A stretch of 64,000 nt of DNA from positions 1 through 64,000 of the forward strand of contig JAWXAN010000042.1 of NCBI GenBank assembly GCA_034439475.1. Reading direction: 5' to 3'. Numbering within the stretch: the stretch's first letter is position 1; each line of letters begins with the position of its first letter. The notes below the pieces were generated by a model that saw only the letters and a program-made list of their open reading frames with translations, was not told the DNA's origin and did not search any database. This document shows positions 7,126 to 16,297 of the stretch, piece after piece. Both the position numbers and the translations under genes were made by a program. This DNA is from Candidatus Zixiibacteriota bacterium (GTDB lineage: Bacteria > Zixibacteria > MSB-5A5 > GN15 > FEB-12).

Positions 7126-8919
7126 TTAGACTTTTGCGTTTTGAGTTTGCGGATGGAAGCGCGGAAGTACAAGTGTAAATGTCGAGCCTTGTCCCGCGAC
7201 CGAATCGACAGTGAGCGTGCCGCCATGCTGTTTGACTATCTTGACGCAGTTATATAGCCCAAGACCGTGCCCGCCCTTTTTAGTCGAGAAGTGTAAAGTG
7301 AAAATTTTTGCACGCACTTCATTGCTCATGCCGATGCCGTTGTCTCTAATTTGAACTACAATTTTGTCCTGAGCGGCATCGAATGCGGCAGTCACACCGA
7401 TTTCGCGAGAAAACTGCTTCTCGGTGTCAGTTTGTTTTGACGCATGATCCTCTATAGCATCTGCGGCATTATTGAGCAGATTCATAAGTACTTGCTGGAC
7501 TTGGCCGACATCGATCTCAAGATTCGGTATCTCTACTGTCATATCAATGGTGAAATGGATGAGCTTCAATCGCGGTTGAATACGCATTGAAAAGAGCAGG
7601 TCATCAATAAGTCGTTTAATGTCATAGCTGATATATTCCGGTTCGGGATTGGAGAAATCCATCAAGCTGTCAACAAACCGTTTGATCTTAAAGATATTTT
7701 CGACTATCGATTTGCTATTGAATTTGACCTTGTCAAACTTTTCTCGGTCGATGTTCAGGCTCATCAACTCGGCGTTGTTTGCGATAATGGCTAGATAATT
7801 ATTTAACTCGTGCGCGACAGAGGCCGCCATCTCACCGCGGGCGACCAGTTTCTCGGAGAGAATGACATATTGCTCCATGGTGACTTTTTCTGTGGCATCT
7901 TCCATTGTCATAATAAGGCCGTCGGAACCGTTAGGCAGATTGCTCACCGGCGAAATTTTCAACGAGAGGACTTTCTCAAGATAACCCGTGTTGTGATAAT
8001 AGCGGGCATCGGAATACTCATGCCATGTCGTGAGAACAATATTAATCATCGTCCTCCAGCGGCCACGTTCGGATTCGGGAATGATATCCAAAAACCTTGT
8101 TGGATTGAGATCAAATCCCAGAAGTCGGACATTATCGCGATCCAAGTCGAGAATTTCCAGTCCGACGGTGTTGACCGAGGCAATGCGGCCTGTGTTATCG
8201 ATCACAACTATTCCGACCGGTGAATTTGCGACAATCGATTGATTGAAGCGCTGCAGCCGCTTTAAGGAATCAAAAATATTCGCGTTGTGAAGGGCATTCG
8301 AAACAATTTGGGCATATAGCTCAAAGAGGTACAAATCGGATTTGAGAAACATCTTTGTCTGATTGGAGTTATCGAGATATATTACGCCAATGACAGTGCC
8401 CTTTATCATTAGCGGCACACACATAATCAAACGCAGGTGAAGCTCGACGACAGACTGTTGGTTTGAATAACGGTCGTCAGCCATTGCATCCGATGTGTAA
8501 ACCGCTTTGCCGGTGGAGGCAACCTGCGAAGTAGTACTGTTTGATATCCGGAAATCCTCTTCCATCATTTGCTCTTTGCAGAGGTTGTACCCGGTCTTGA
8601 CTTGAAGTTCTCCTTGTTCGTCAAGAAGCATGATGAGTCCGCGCTCGGCCTGCATCAGCTCGACAGCTTTGCGCATAACCATCTCAAGGACTTCGTTTAT
8701 TTCAAGCGAAGAATTGACAGCAAGCGAGACCTCGAGAATTGCCCGAAGATCTGTCTCTCGACGCACATTATCTCCGTGACCACCATCAATTCGAGGGTTG
8801 GCTTCAGCGACTTCGTCGAGAGTGGCCTCGAGGTCAGCGAAAATATCCGCAGACAAGGTGCTCTTTTCTGAAGTATCTTTGGTGTCGTGTGTTATATCAG
8901 CCATGTTTCCGTCAAGCAT
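7126..8919 (-). CDS. GAF/PAS sensor histidine kinase
   Basis: A 597-residue cytosolic sensor kinase. A GAF domain (about 60-215) is followed by a PAS-like segment (about 225-340), a dimerisation/phosphoacceptor region with His370 in VAHELNN, and a HATPase domain with the N-box LMNLLNNAADAIEDHA, the DNGIGM box and GHGLGLYNCVKI. It phosphorylates an unidentified regulator; no receiver is adjacent. The GAF is soluble, so the input is probably a cytosolic ligand or redox state. It is coupled to the Ser/Thr kinase gene downstream with no gap. Start choice is uncertain: ATG 8919 and ATG 8904 (MADITH) both lack a strong ribosome site. Confidence 0.92.
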   Translation of the reverse strand: MLDGNMADITHDTKDTSEKSTLSADIFADLEATLDEVAEANPRIDGGHGDNVRRETDLRAILEVSLAVNSSLEINEVLEMVMRKAVELMQAERGLIMLLDEQGELQVKTGYNLCKEQMMEEDFRISNSTTSQVASTGKAVYTSDAMADDRYSNQQSVVELHLRLIMCVPLMIKGTVIGVIYLDNSNQTKMFLKSDLYLFELYAQIVSNALHNANIFDSLKRLQRFNQSIVANSPVGIVVIDNTGRIASVNTVGLEILDLDRDNVRLLGFDLNPTRFLDIIPESERGRWRTMINIVLTTWHEYSDARYYHNTGYLEKVLSLKISPVSNLPNGSDGLIMTMEDATEKVTMEQYVILSEKLVARGEMAASVAHELNNYLAIIANNAELMSLNIDREKFDKVKFNSKSIVENIFKIKRFVDSLMDFSNPEPEYISYDIKRLIDDLLFSMRIQPRLKLIHFTIDMTVEIPNLEIDVGQVQQVLMNLLNNAADAIEDHASKQTDTEKQFSREIGVTAAFDAAQDKIVVQIRDNGIGMSNEVRAKIFTLHFSTKKGGHGLGLYNCVKIVKQHGGTLTVDSVAGQGSTFTLVLPRFHPQTQNAKV

Positions 8920-9096
8920 TTCTATCCATGGGTCTATGTCCGTACTATTAGTCTCAGTTTATTTATCGGCAGAAGTCTCAATCGCTTCAGGCTTCGATTC
9001 ATGCTAATTTGAGGAAACGCGAGAGAATGGGGAGGAAAGATGCACAGGAAATGCCTGTTCCTTGGACAAACGGCAGAGAAGTAGAGGGAGCTGGAT

Positions 9097-10839
9097 TTAG
9101 AAGCTATCTCCAATTTGGACATACACTTGAACGTCTTCGCCGCGACGATCGAGTCGCTTGGTCAGGGATACCTTGACGTTTTCGAGAAGATAGACACCGA
9201 ATCCAAAATCCTGTTTTACTTCCGTGCTGTCAAACGAGGGATTGCTTGTAATTTGCCCGGCATTCCACAAAATAGAAAATGCGAAAAGGGATCCCGGTGG
9301 ACTGATTCTATACTCTGCATTCGTCATCCAGAAGCGATTTCCGTTATATTCTTTGTGCTTATAGCCGAGAAGCGTTCCCAAGCCGCCCAGGTAGTACTGG
9401 CGGTTGATCGGCAAATAACCATCGCTACCGCCATACGTTCCACGTAGAAGAAGTATCGAAAAGCTATTTATTTTCTGAAAGCGCGTAAGAGAAAACCGAT
9501 AGCGGCTGTAGTCAAAATCAGCGCCAAGATCAGGATGGGAATAATCGAGTTCAGCTGTTGCACCCCATGAGGAGACTGTGAAGACACCGTCATCAGGACG
9601 GGTATCGTATGAGGCATCCGCATATATTTCGGCAATATTGCCAGTATCTATTTCAGCAATTCCTTGCTCGCGTCGCGCACTGTCCACAGTATGAAAATTC
9701 GGAGGAAAAAGTTTGCTACCGCCGAAGAGCGACCAGAGGTGCGCACGAGATTTAAGCCAGGATGTCGACTCGTTCCTGTAGCCAAGCAGAAAAGAGGATG
9801 AATGACAGGGTTTTACGCGAACATAGGCCTCACCGCCGGTTGCCTCATACCAGTCCTTGAAGTCCTCTCCCGCTATCAACGAATAGACTGTGTTCTCGGT
9901 GTTACTCAAAAGCCTGTCGTCGTTTGATGCCAGCTTTCGGTAAACTGAGCCTCCCAGTTTAAGCTCAAATCTTTTATGGAGCGGTTGTTCAAGCGCCAAC
10001 GAGTGCCGGGTGCGCTTTGAGTTAAAGGCGTACCCTGTGATAAACTTTATATTTGGCAGTATGCTGTCTTCGTCCATATATCCAACAACAAGAAAAGTTG
10101 ATAAGCCGTCTACTCGATTATAGTCAAGGTTTCCGATGAGCGAAACCTCCCGCGGACTGCCTCTCAGACGATCACGCCAATTAGCTCGCCTGTTTTGACC
10201 TGAAAACACACCTCCATATACGGCAGCCTCCTTCGCAAGACTCAAGTCGCCGGTCACAGAAACGATATCTCCTCTAACCACAGCATCCCGCAACACAGAT
10301 ACGTTTCCGAAAAGTGAGATTACATCTTTATTCACTTCACCATTGATCGTGATGTTGCCCGCCACGGAAAAGACGAATCCACGAATGAACTGCCCTGAAT
10401 CAACTGAAATGTCGCCAAACGGATTAATGAGTGCGCCCCGTCTGATTGAGGCTCGAGGGGATTCAGGCGATGTCCGGGCAAAAAACGTGATAGTAGTGGT
10501 TTTGTTGTGAACCTCAGTTGAGGCATCGGCGATTCGGCCATACTCGTACACCACATCCCCCGTTCGAAGACCTAAGGAGTCGAAATACACATTTTCACCA
10601 ACTCGAACTGTACTGTCCGAGACAAAGACATTACGTAACAAAACGATGGGTAAGGTATCTAATTGGTTGGGCACGGTAATCCACAAACGATTGTTGTCAA
10701 AAGAAATGGAAAAATACTCGACTTTAGTGGTGTCCAGTTTGAATTCTTTGTATCGAGTGGTGTTAGATTGTGCATGGAGGCTCGAACAGGAGACAAAGAG
10801 CAGAAATAATAAAAATTGTAACAATCGTCTTTTCATCAT
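9097..10839 (-). CDS. bactofilin-like / Omp85-like outer-membrane barrel protein
   Basis: A 580-residue exported protein. A signal peptide (MMKRRLLQFLLFLLFVSCSS...AQS) is followed by a periplasmic beta-rich region (about 30-130). A segment at about 133-215 has the regular Gly-hydrophobic repeats of bactofilin-type beta-helices (GNITINGEV, GNVSVLRDAVVRGDIVSVTG). The remaining 350 residues alternate like an outer-membrane barrel and include GGLGTLLGYKHKEYNG, which resembles the conserved (V)RGY/F loop of Omp85/BamA-type barrels with Leu in place of Arg. It ends in F, as outer-membrane barrels do. I infer a barrel whose periplasmic arm is a small beta-helix; substrate or role is unknown. An alternative is a simple BamA-like surface antigen. 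Confidence 0.7.
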   Translation of the reverse strand: MMKRRLLQFLLFLLFVSCSSLHAQSNTTRYKEFKLDTTKVEYFSISFDNNRLWITVPNQLDTLPIVLLRNVFVSDSTVRVGENVYFDSLGLRTGDVVYEYGRIADASTEVHNKTTTITFFARTSPESPRASIRRGALINPFGDISVDSGQFIRGFVFSVAGNITINGEVNKDVISLFGNVSVLRDAVVRGDIVSVTGDLSLAKEAAVYGGVFSGQNRRANWRDRLRGSPREVSLIGNLDYNRVDGLSTFLVVGYMDEDSILPNIKFITGYAFNSKRTRHSLALEQPLHKRFELKLGGSVYRKLASNDDRLLSNTENTVYSLIAGEDFKDWYEATGGEAYVRVKPCHSSSFLLGYRNESTSWLKSRAHLWSLFGGSKLFPPNFHTVDSARREQGIAEIDTGNIAEIYADASYDTRPDDGVFTVSSWGATAELDYSHPDLGADFDYSRYRFSLTRFQKINSFSILLLRGTYGGSDGYLPINRQYYLGGLGTLLGYKHKEYNGNRFWMTNAEYRISPPGSLFAFSILWNAGQITSNPSFDSTEVKQDFGFGVYLLENVKVSLTKRLDRRGEDVQVYVQIGDSF

Positions 10840-10974
10840 CCCTCCATACTGTTTGCCCAGCTACACTGATAAACAATCAGCCCGTTGTGACGGACTTTAA
10901 CATAGAACGTGTTTTATACAGCCACGTCAAGCTGGCAGTTCACCTTGCGCCAATTCTCATCTGAGCGGCGTAAA

Positions 10975-13257
10975 TTATCGCTGGCCTCCATTTGATGAAC
11001 GAGTCTCGACACAGGCCGAGTTCATTTTAAAGGCAACAATCGTCGTGTCATCCTGCGGCGGAAAAGTAACATCGAACCGTCGCACATCCTCGAGGATCGC
11101 GGCCATAATTGTTTCGGGGTCTTTCCCCCGGAGGGAAACCAATTGGGCTTTGATCCGCTCCTCGCCGTACTCCTGCCCATTGATATCCATTGCCTCTGAG
11201 AGACCGTCGGTGAAGAAAAATAAAACATCCTCTTCTGCGAGTTTGATTGTTTCTTCGGTGAACTGCAAATGTGAAAATGCGCCGATTACTGGTCCGCCAG
11301 TTATCAATAATTCAACGTCACCATTTTTGCGGACAAGGATAGGGTAATTGTGACCGGCGTTGGCAAAGTGAAAGAGTCCGGAAATCTGATCGAGTTCGCC
11401 ATAGACAAGAGTCACATACTTCTCCGATGAGGTGCTCAAACTTATCTGCCTATTCATATTCGCAAGTATTGTTGCGATGGAATTGCCGTTGTTGACCTCA
11501 CTGCGAAGTATCGCCTGTACCTGAGCAATCAAGAGCGCCGCGGGCATTCCTTTACCTGAGGCATCGGCTATAACGATTCCCAAACGGTTGGTCTTCTCGA
11601 TATGGATGAAATCATAGAAGTCTCCTCCGATAGTCCGCGATGGAATCGAATGCGCGGTAATCGTTCCGCATGGCAGATGAGGCGCCTTGGCAGGCAGCAG
11701 TTCAAGCTGAATCTGACGAGCCATTGAGACCTCTTCCTGAAGGCGTAGCCGTTCAAGCGATTCTACGTAGAGCCGGGCGTTTGTCAGCGCGCCCACCATC
11801 TGATTGGACAGAACGCCAAGCAGGTTCAAGTCCTCGGGAGTATATCTGTATCCAGCGGCTTTTGAGGACAGAGCCAAAAAGCCCAGGAGATTCTTTGCGT
11901 CTTTCATTGGCAAAATGAGTTTGACATTGTGCGATATCAAAAATTCAGCCAGATCAGATTCCTTTTCATAGTTGGAAAGCGAGCCGTAATACGAAGGCGT
12001 GTCCAGAAGATTTATGCCGCGAAGCATCAGGTCCTCGCGATCCACTACGGTGCGTTTATCGTAATCCTCGCTGGGAAGAATGGCGTACTCCCCGATGCTG
12101 TCGTCGTAGATAACAAAATAAACCTGCTCGACGAGCAATGATGTTTTCAGCGTCTCCTCGATGGTTTGCCTGAGAGCTTTCGGTTCAAATTGAGATATAA
12201 TTTGGCGCGAAAACCGTTCGATTATGTTCCGGTGGTCAGAACGGGTGCGCATAAACATCGAACGGATAACATTGTCAATCCAGCTGTTTATAGGCTGAAA
12301 GAGCATAAGGAGAAAAACAATGATCACCCAGCTGACAACTTCGGCCCGCGCTCCAAGGATCGGCGCAAGCATCTCCTGGCACCTCATTCCAATTAAAAGA
12401 TAAATACCGACAAGAATTGCAGAAGTGAAGGTGTAAATCAGCGATTGCCTGAACACCAACTGGACATTCAAAAATTGGTGCCGGACTATGGCGAAGGCAA
12501 GTGTGCCAGAGCCTGCGACTAAAGCGACGATGACACAGAGCCGTGCCACGACAGAGGCGGTCTCTGACGTCGACAGCGCGTTTATAAAAAATGAGAGGGC
12601 ATACAGAGCCAGTGAAATCCGAATGCCCCAGAGTACAATGTGAGTCTGGCTTATCAGGCGTGGATTGCGAAGGTACCGCTTTCCCGTCTCAAAATAATAC
12701 AACGCGACCGCCACATAAATTAGGTTAATTATGCCGAAAATAATCTCTCCGTAGGCATTGGAGAAGTTGAAAAGAATGAGCATACGGGTTGCAAGGTACG
12801 CCAGTGGCTTAAGCACAATGCTCAGCAGCCCTTCTTGTACAAAACCGGAATTGAGAAAACTTATCATCCCCCCGACGTCATAGAAGAAAATTGTCAAAAC
12901 GAGATGCATCGCCTGTGGGAGGAAGATAAGAAGCGGGAGACGCGGGAACCGTAGCTCCCGCAGGCGGTCAGCAGGGAACAGCCATGAAAACAGAAGCAGT
13001 GTTGGGAAAAAGAATTCCCAGAGATAAATGAGGTTGTACAGCGACGAATCTGTCAGCGGTATGGCGCGAAGCGTCTCTCGTCCTAAGAGAAGCCCGATCG
13101 CAAGCGAAAGTGGCCCGAGTCCGGCAAAGAAGAACATGCTCCCGGCGACACGATTAAGACGGTTTGAGAAATTGTCCCGAATGACGGTAACAGCCAGAAA
13201 GACAAGAAATCCGCCTATGAGAAAATATAGAAGTGTTTTGCCGAGGATGAAATCCAT
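10975..13257 (-). CDS. membrane RsbU-like PP2C phosphatase
   Basis: A 760-residue regulator. Residues about 1-310 contain many hydrophobic segments (seven or more membrane helices), then a GAF-like domain (about 350-505), a short coiled coil with RQIQLELLPA, and a SpoIIE/PP2C phosphatase domain (about 540-750) with GGDFYDF, DASGKGMPAAL and FTDGLSEAMD metal-binding motifs. Such proteins dephosphorylate a STAS-domain antagonist to free a partner from an anti-sigma kinase. Adjacent genes encode exactly those partners: an RsbW-like kinase (13286-13705) and an RsbV-like STAS protein (13788-14126). It is the last gene of the operon, 28 bases after the kinase gene. Input is likely a membrane or cytosolic small-molecule cue. 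Confidence 0.92.
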   Translation of the reverse strand: MDFILGKTLLYFLIGGFLVFLAVTVIRDNFSNRLNRVAGSMFFFAGLGPLSLAIGLLLGRETLRAIPLTDSSLYNLIYLWEFFFPTLLLFSWLFPADRLRELRFPRLPLLIFLPQAMHLVLTIFFYDVGGMISFLNSGFVQEGLLSIVLKPLAYLATRMLILFNFSNAYGEIIFGIINLIYVAVALYYFETGKRYLRNPRLISQTHIVLWGIRISLALYALSFFINALSTSETASVVARLCVIVALVAGSGTLAFAIVRHQFLNVQLVFRQSLIYTFTSAILVGIYLLIGMRCQEMLAPILGARAEVVSWVIIVFLLMLFQPINSWIDNVIRSMFMRTRSDHRNIIERFSRQIISQFEPKALRQTIEETLKTSLLVEQVYFVIYDDSIGEYAILPSEDYDKRTVVDREDLMLRGINLLDTPSYYGSLSNYEKESDLAEFLISHNVKLILPMKDAKNLLGFLALSSKAAGYRYTPEDLNLLGVLSNQMVGALTNARLYVESLERLRLQEEVSMARQIQLELLPAKAPHLPCGTITAHSIPSRTIGGDFYDFIHIEKTNRLGIVIADASGKGMPAALLIAQVQAILRSEVNNGNSIATILANMNRQISLSTSSEKYVTLVYGELDQISGLFHFANAGHNYPILVRKNGDVELLITGGPVIGAFSHLQFTEETIKLAEEDVLFFFTDGLSEAMDINGQEYGEERIKAQLVSLRGKDPETIMAAILEDVRRFDVTFPPQDDTTIVAFKMNSACVETRSSNGGQR

Positions 13258-13285
13258 CGCTGTGCTGCTTGCCCTGCGGCTTAAC

Positions 13286-13705
13286 TTATATTGCTTTGGT
13301 GATGCTAATGGTCGTGCCGATAGTGGACGATTCGATATCCACCTTATCCATCAAGGCTCGGACGATGAAAATCCCACGGCCAACTTCTCTTAATAAATTC
13401 TCATCGGCAACCGGATCGGCAACTTCTTCAGCTTGGAATCCATCCCCCTGATCACTGACTGAAATGGTGACGGATCCATTACTTTTGACCAATTTTACTG
13501 TTACTCGCTTACTGACCGATGATTTGTTGCCATGGAGAATTGCGTTATTTACAAGCTCGGAAACTGAGATGGCAATATCGGCGATGATCGACTCGCTTGC
13601 GCCGAAGCCGCGAAGGCTGCCTTCGATGAAAATGTCGACATCGCTGAGATACTCCTGATTGGAGGGAATGACCATTGTGTTGTCGGTGATTATGGGTTTG
13701 TCCAT
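13286..13705 (-). CDS. RsbW-like anti-sigma factor / serine kinase
   Basis: A 139-residue GHKL ATPase of the anti-sigma type. It shows the N-box ELVNNAILHG (near residue 50) and the G1 box DQGDGF, then GRGIFIVRALMDKV. In this family the protein phosphorylates a STAS antagonist on serine and holds a sigma factor or other target. It is flanked by the STAS protein (upstream) and the PP2C phosphatase (downstream) in a three-gene operon. No sigma factor gene lies in the window. Confidence 0.9.
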   Translation of the reverse strand: MDKPIITDNTMVIPSNQEYLSDVDIFIEGSLRGFGASESIIADIAISVSELVNNAILHGNKSSVSKRVTVKLVKSNGSVTISVSDQGDGFQAEEVADPVADENLLREVGRGIFIVRALMDKVDIESSTIGTTISITKAI

Positions 13706-13787
13706 CTGCTGGGCGGCTCCAAAATAACAGGCCGACGGAATGTCGTCTACCTGCGTGGGGTAAAGGTTTTAAGGGTTGGTATGTCTC

Positions 13788-14126
13788 TTACTTGAAACTT
13801 TTAATCGCTTCGTCTATCGAGTCATAGGATTCGAAGACAGTCACAAGTTTCGTTATTGTCAGCAACGATTGAATCTTATCGGTAACATTTGCCAGTTTGA
13901 GTTCCCCGTTGTTATTTCTGAGCGTCGTGTAGCCTGAAATGAGAATTCCCAGGCCGGTCGAGTTCATCCAATCGACCTGCGCGAAGTCGATAATAACCCG
14001 CTTTTTGTTCTTTTCAATATATTCGTAGAGTTTGTCGTGAAGCAGACTGGCGTCCGGGCCACCCATAATTTTACCTTTGGGCTCCAATATCACGACACCG
14101 TTTATTTCCCGGTCGCTAAGTTTCAT
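13788..14126 (-). CDS. STAS-domain anti-sigma antagonist (RsbV-like)
   Basis: A 112-residue single STAS domain. The phosphorylation site appears at Ser56 in WMNSTGLGIL, as in SpoIIAA/RsbV proteins. The ATG at 14126 is chosen over an in-frame start at 14168 because GGAGG lies about 9-11 bases before it and the domain begins at MKLSDREING. It heads the operon STAS-kinase-phosphatase, the three parts of a partner switch. Confidence 0.9.
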   Translation of the reverse strand: MKLSDREINGVVILEPKGKIMGGPDASLLHDKLYEYIEKNKKRVIIDFAQVDWMNSTGLGILISGYTTLRNNNGELKLANVTDKIQSLLTITKLVTVFESYDSIDEAIKSFK

Positions 14127-14333
14127 GAAGCAGGGCCTCCAAAATCTGTTTAATTGTTCTTTACACAACGGAGCACCTTTAGTTTCTCCCGGCTTGAGTC
14201 GAAGCCAAGGATTTAGTGCAATCGCTAAGTCTTTAATTTGCTTGCCGTTCGGTGTTAAGTCAAGGGGTTTTTGGGACTCAAGAACTACCCTGATGGCATG
14301 CTTTCATAAGATATTTCACACAGTACGACTTTG

Positions 14334-14362
14334 TTGACAGCCTCGCAGTGTCCGCGTATACT
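14334..14362 (+). promoter_or_regulatory. consensus promoter, implies leaderless start for 14368
   Basis: TTGACA at 14334-14339 and TATACT at 14357-14362 are separated by 17 bases. The GTG start codon at 14368 lies 6 bases after the -10 box, where transcription would begin. Confidence 0.65.
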
Positions 14363-14367
14363 TTTGC

Positions 14368-15177
14368 GTGACTAATTTATTGAATCCACTCTCGAAGAGT
14401 TCATTTGCCAGAACTGCTGTTTGCTTTGGAATGGTAATGCTCGCCTTAGGCTCCTTCTCCTGTGTCTATAAAAGCGACCCTCCAGAAGCGTTCCAAGATC
14501 CAAGATACGCCAACTGGAGGACATATTCCTATCAACAGCTTCTTGTCAAATATCCACCCAATCATCCCCAAGAGAAAAACCTTGAGTCTTTCTCCAAAGG
14601 GTACATGTTTGCAATCGACAGAATCACACGGGAACTGAAAATACCAGCGATGACCGACACGACAACACTCTTCTTTTATTCGGGCTTTGGGCAGGGAAGG
14701 GAGATAACCGGCAGGCTGTATCCCTTTGCGACCGACACCGCAATTCATTTTTGGCTGCCGAGTTTCCCTGGCCCGGTTATCGTGCAGTATTTGTTGCCCA
14801 AATGGTCCCCGGTGGAGCCGAAATATCCATTCTTAAAGCACGGCCTTATCGCTCTGTATGACTTTTCCGGACAGGACTACCATGCCATGACACTTAATTT
14901 CATCCGAGATAGCAGCCTGATACACCTTGATTCCTTGGCTCTGGATGCGACAGTGAGCAGTGATACCGAGCGATACCAGACCGCTGAAGCCGCATCATTT
15001 GACGCCTTCGTCATGGGAATGTTCGACGTTGAGACGCTTAAAGCGCTCTATGAAACGCAGCTTCCGTTTCCGGATGCAGTCCGAAACATTCTGGGCGCGG
15101 AAATAAGCGTCGTCGAGGATGCCTGGCTCGAGTATGCTATGACGTTGGCTCGAAAGGACACAACAGCCGCTAAATAA
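14368..15177 (+). CDS. lipoprotein of unknown function
   Basis: A 269-residue protein with a lipoprotein signal: a hydrophobic stretch CFGMVMLALGSFSC with the lipobox Cys near residue 32. The mature part shows no domain I recognise. The only plausible early starts are GTG 14368 and TTG 14380. The promoter at 14334-14362 would start transcription at about 14368, and no ribosome site is seen, so a leaderless mRNA is likely. A second lipoprotein follows after 95 bases. The two lipoproteins do not look alike. Confidence 0.8.
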   Translation: MTNLLNPLSKSSFARTAVCFGMVMLALGSFSCVYKSDPPEAFQDPRYANWRTYSYQQLLVKYPPNHPQEKNLESFSKGYMFAIDRITRELKIPAMTDTTTLFFYSGFGQGREITGRLYPFATDTAIHFWLPSFPGPVIVQYLLPKWSPVEPKYPFLKHGLIALYDFSGQDYHAMTLNFIRDSSLIHLDSLALDATVSSDTERYQTAEAASFDAFVMGMFDVETLKALYETQLPFPDAVRNILGAEISVVEDAWLEYAMTLARKDTTAAK

Positions 15178-15272
15178 ACAGACGGTTTTTGCCGATACTG
15201 TGAGGACAGTTTCTTGTTTGTTTTGTATTGTATCGAAGTTGCGACCGGACTTAGTAGAGAGGACATGAGTCT

Positions 15273-16130
15273 ATGTTTCTAAGCACTCCATTTAAATCGA
15301 TCATTTGCATCGGATTTTCCCTATTGCTTGTCAGTTGTGGTGGTCGGAAAGGGAGCAAAGATTCTGCGTCCGAGCAATCAAGCAATGAAACATCCGAAAT
15401 TCGTGAGCTAACCATCGAGCCTGATAATAAAACGATTACTCTCACCTGGAAGACATCGGGCAAAAAGCAGATTAGTTCCTACAATATCTACATCAATCGC
15501 GAGCCTAAACTCGTGCATAAAGAAACCGGACTCCCGCTGGTAGATCCCTTTAACTCTGAACCGTTTCTTGGGGATACTAATCCCGACGACAGCGTCACAA
15601 CTTTTGTGGCGAAAGGGTTGAGGAATGGCGTAAAGTATTATGTTTCGGTTCGGGCAGCCTATTCAAATCAGTCGCTCTCCGAGCCAACCGATGAACTGAT
15701 TGCGGTGTGCGCGCCGCGTGGGAAAATAGTGCTGTCTCTCAGGAGTCAATCTGACAAGGACGGTTACTCTTTAATAAACGACCAATACGTGTCGGCTCAT
15801 GATACCGCCAATGATCTCTATTTTTTCTCAAAAGACACAATAGATTATCTCTGTTCCCCTGCTCGCTTTGACGGTTTTCTTAAAGAAAACACACTGATTC
15901 TGCTCCCGTTTGCAGGCACTCATGACGAAATAATTAGTAAGTCACCTCTCTTCAAAAATTACATAGCTGGAGACAGGGTCACAATAAGAACTGGCGACTG
16001 GGTTCTGCTTCGTATGCCCGATGCCACCCATGCTCTCATTAGAGTTCTTGGGATTAAGGGAAAAGGGACAGATAAAAGGGTTCAACTTTCTTTTGTATAT
16101 TCGCCGCTTCCCGACGAATATTTTTTTTAG
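15273..16130 (+). CDS. lipoprotein with fibronectin type III-like domain
   Basis: A 285-residue protein. The signal FSLLLVSCGG carries a lipobox with Cys near residue 22. Residues about 40-150 look like a fibronectin III fold (ITLTWKTSGKKQISSYNIYI, VKYYVSVRAAYSNQSLSEPTDEL). The C-terminal half is unrecognised and ends YF. It probably sits on the inner or outer membrane facing the periplasm or surface. The ATG start gives a compact signal peptide. Confidence 0.82.
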   Translation: MFLSTPFKSIICIGFSLLLVSCGGRKGSKDSASEQSSNETSEIRELTIEPDNKTITLTWKTSGKKQISSYNIYINREPKLVHKETGLPLVDPFNSEPFLGDTNPDDSVTTFVAKGLRNGVKYYVSVRAAYSNQSLSEPTDELIAVCAPRGKIVLSLRSQSDKDGYSLINDQYVSAHDTANDLYFFSKDTIDYLCSPARFDGFLKENTLILLPFAGTHDEIISKSPLFKNYIAGDRVTIRTGDWVLLRMPDATHALIRVLGIKGKGTDKRVQLSFVYSPLPDEYFF

Positions 16131-16171
16131 ACGCATCTCAACTCATTAAAGACACGCATTCTGTCGCTTGC

Positions 16172-16200
16172 TTGACAGCACGAAGCGCTTACTCTATACT
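16172..16200 (+). promoter_or_regulatory. consensus promoter for icd-purE-purK
   Basis: TTGACA at 16172-16177 and TATACT at 16195-16200 are 17 bases apart. The leader runs about 90 bases to ATG 16298, which follows AGGATAGGAAG. Confidence 0.7.
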
Positions 16201-16297
16201 TGTCCCCTGCATTGTGATTGCGTACATAGTAGAGCTGAACAATCAGCGCTAATAAACGGATGTCGTATGTTTTTAATAGAGGATAGGAAGTAGCTCG

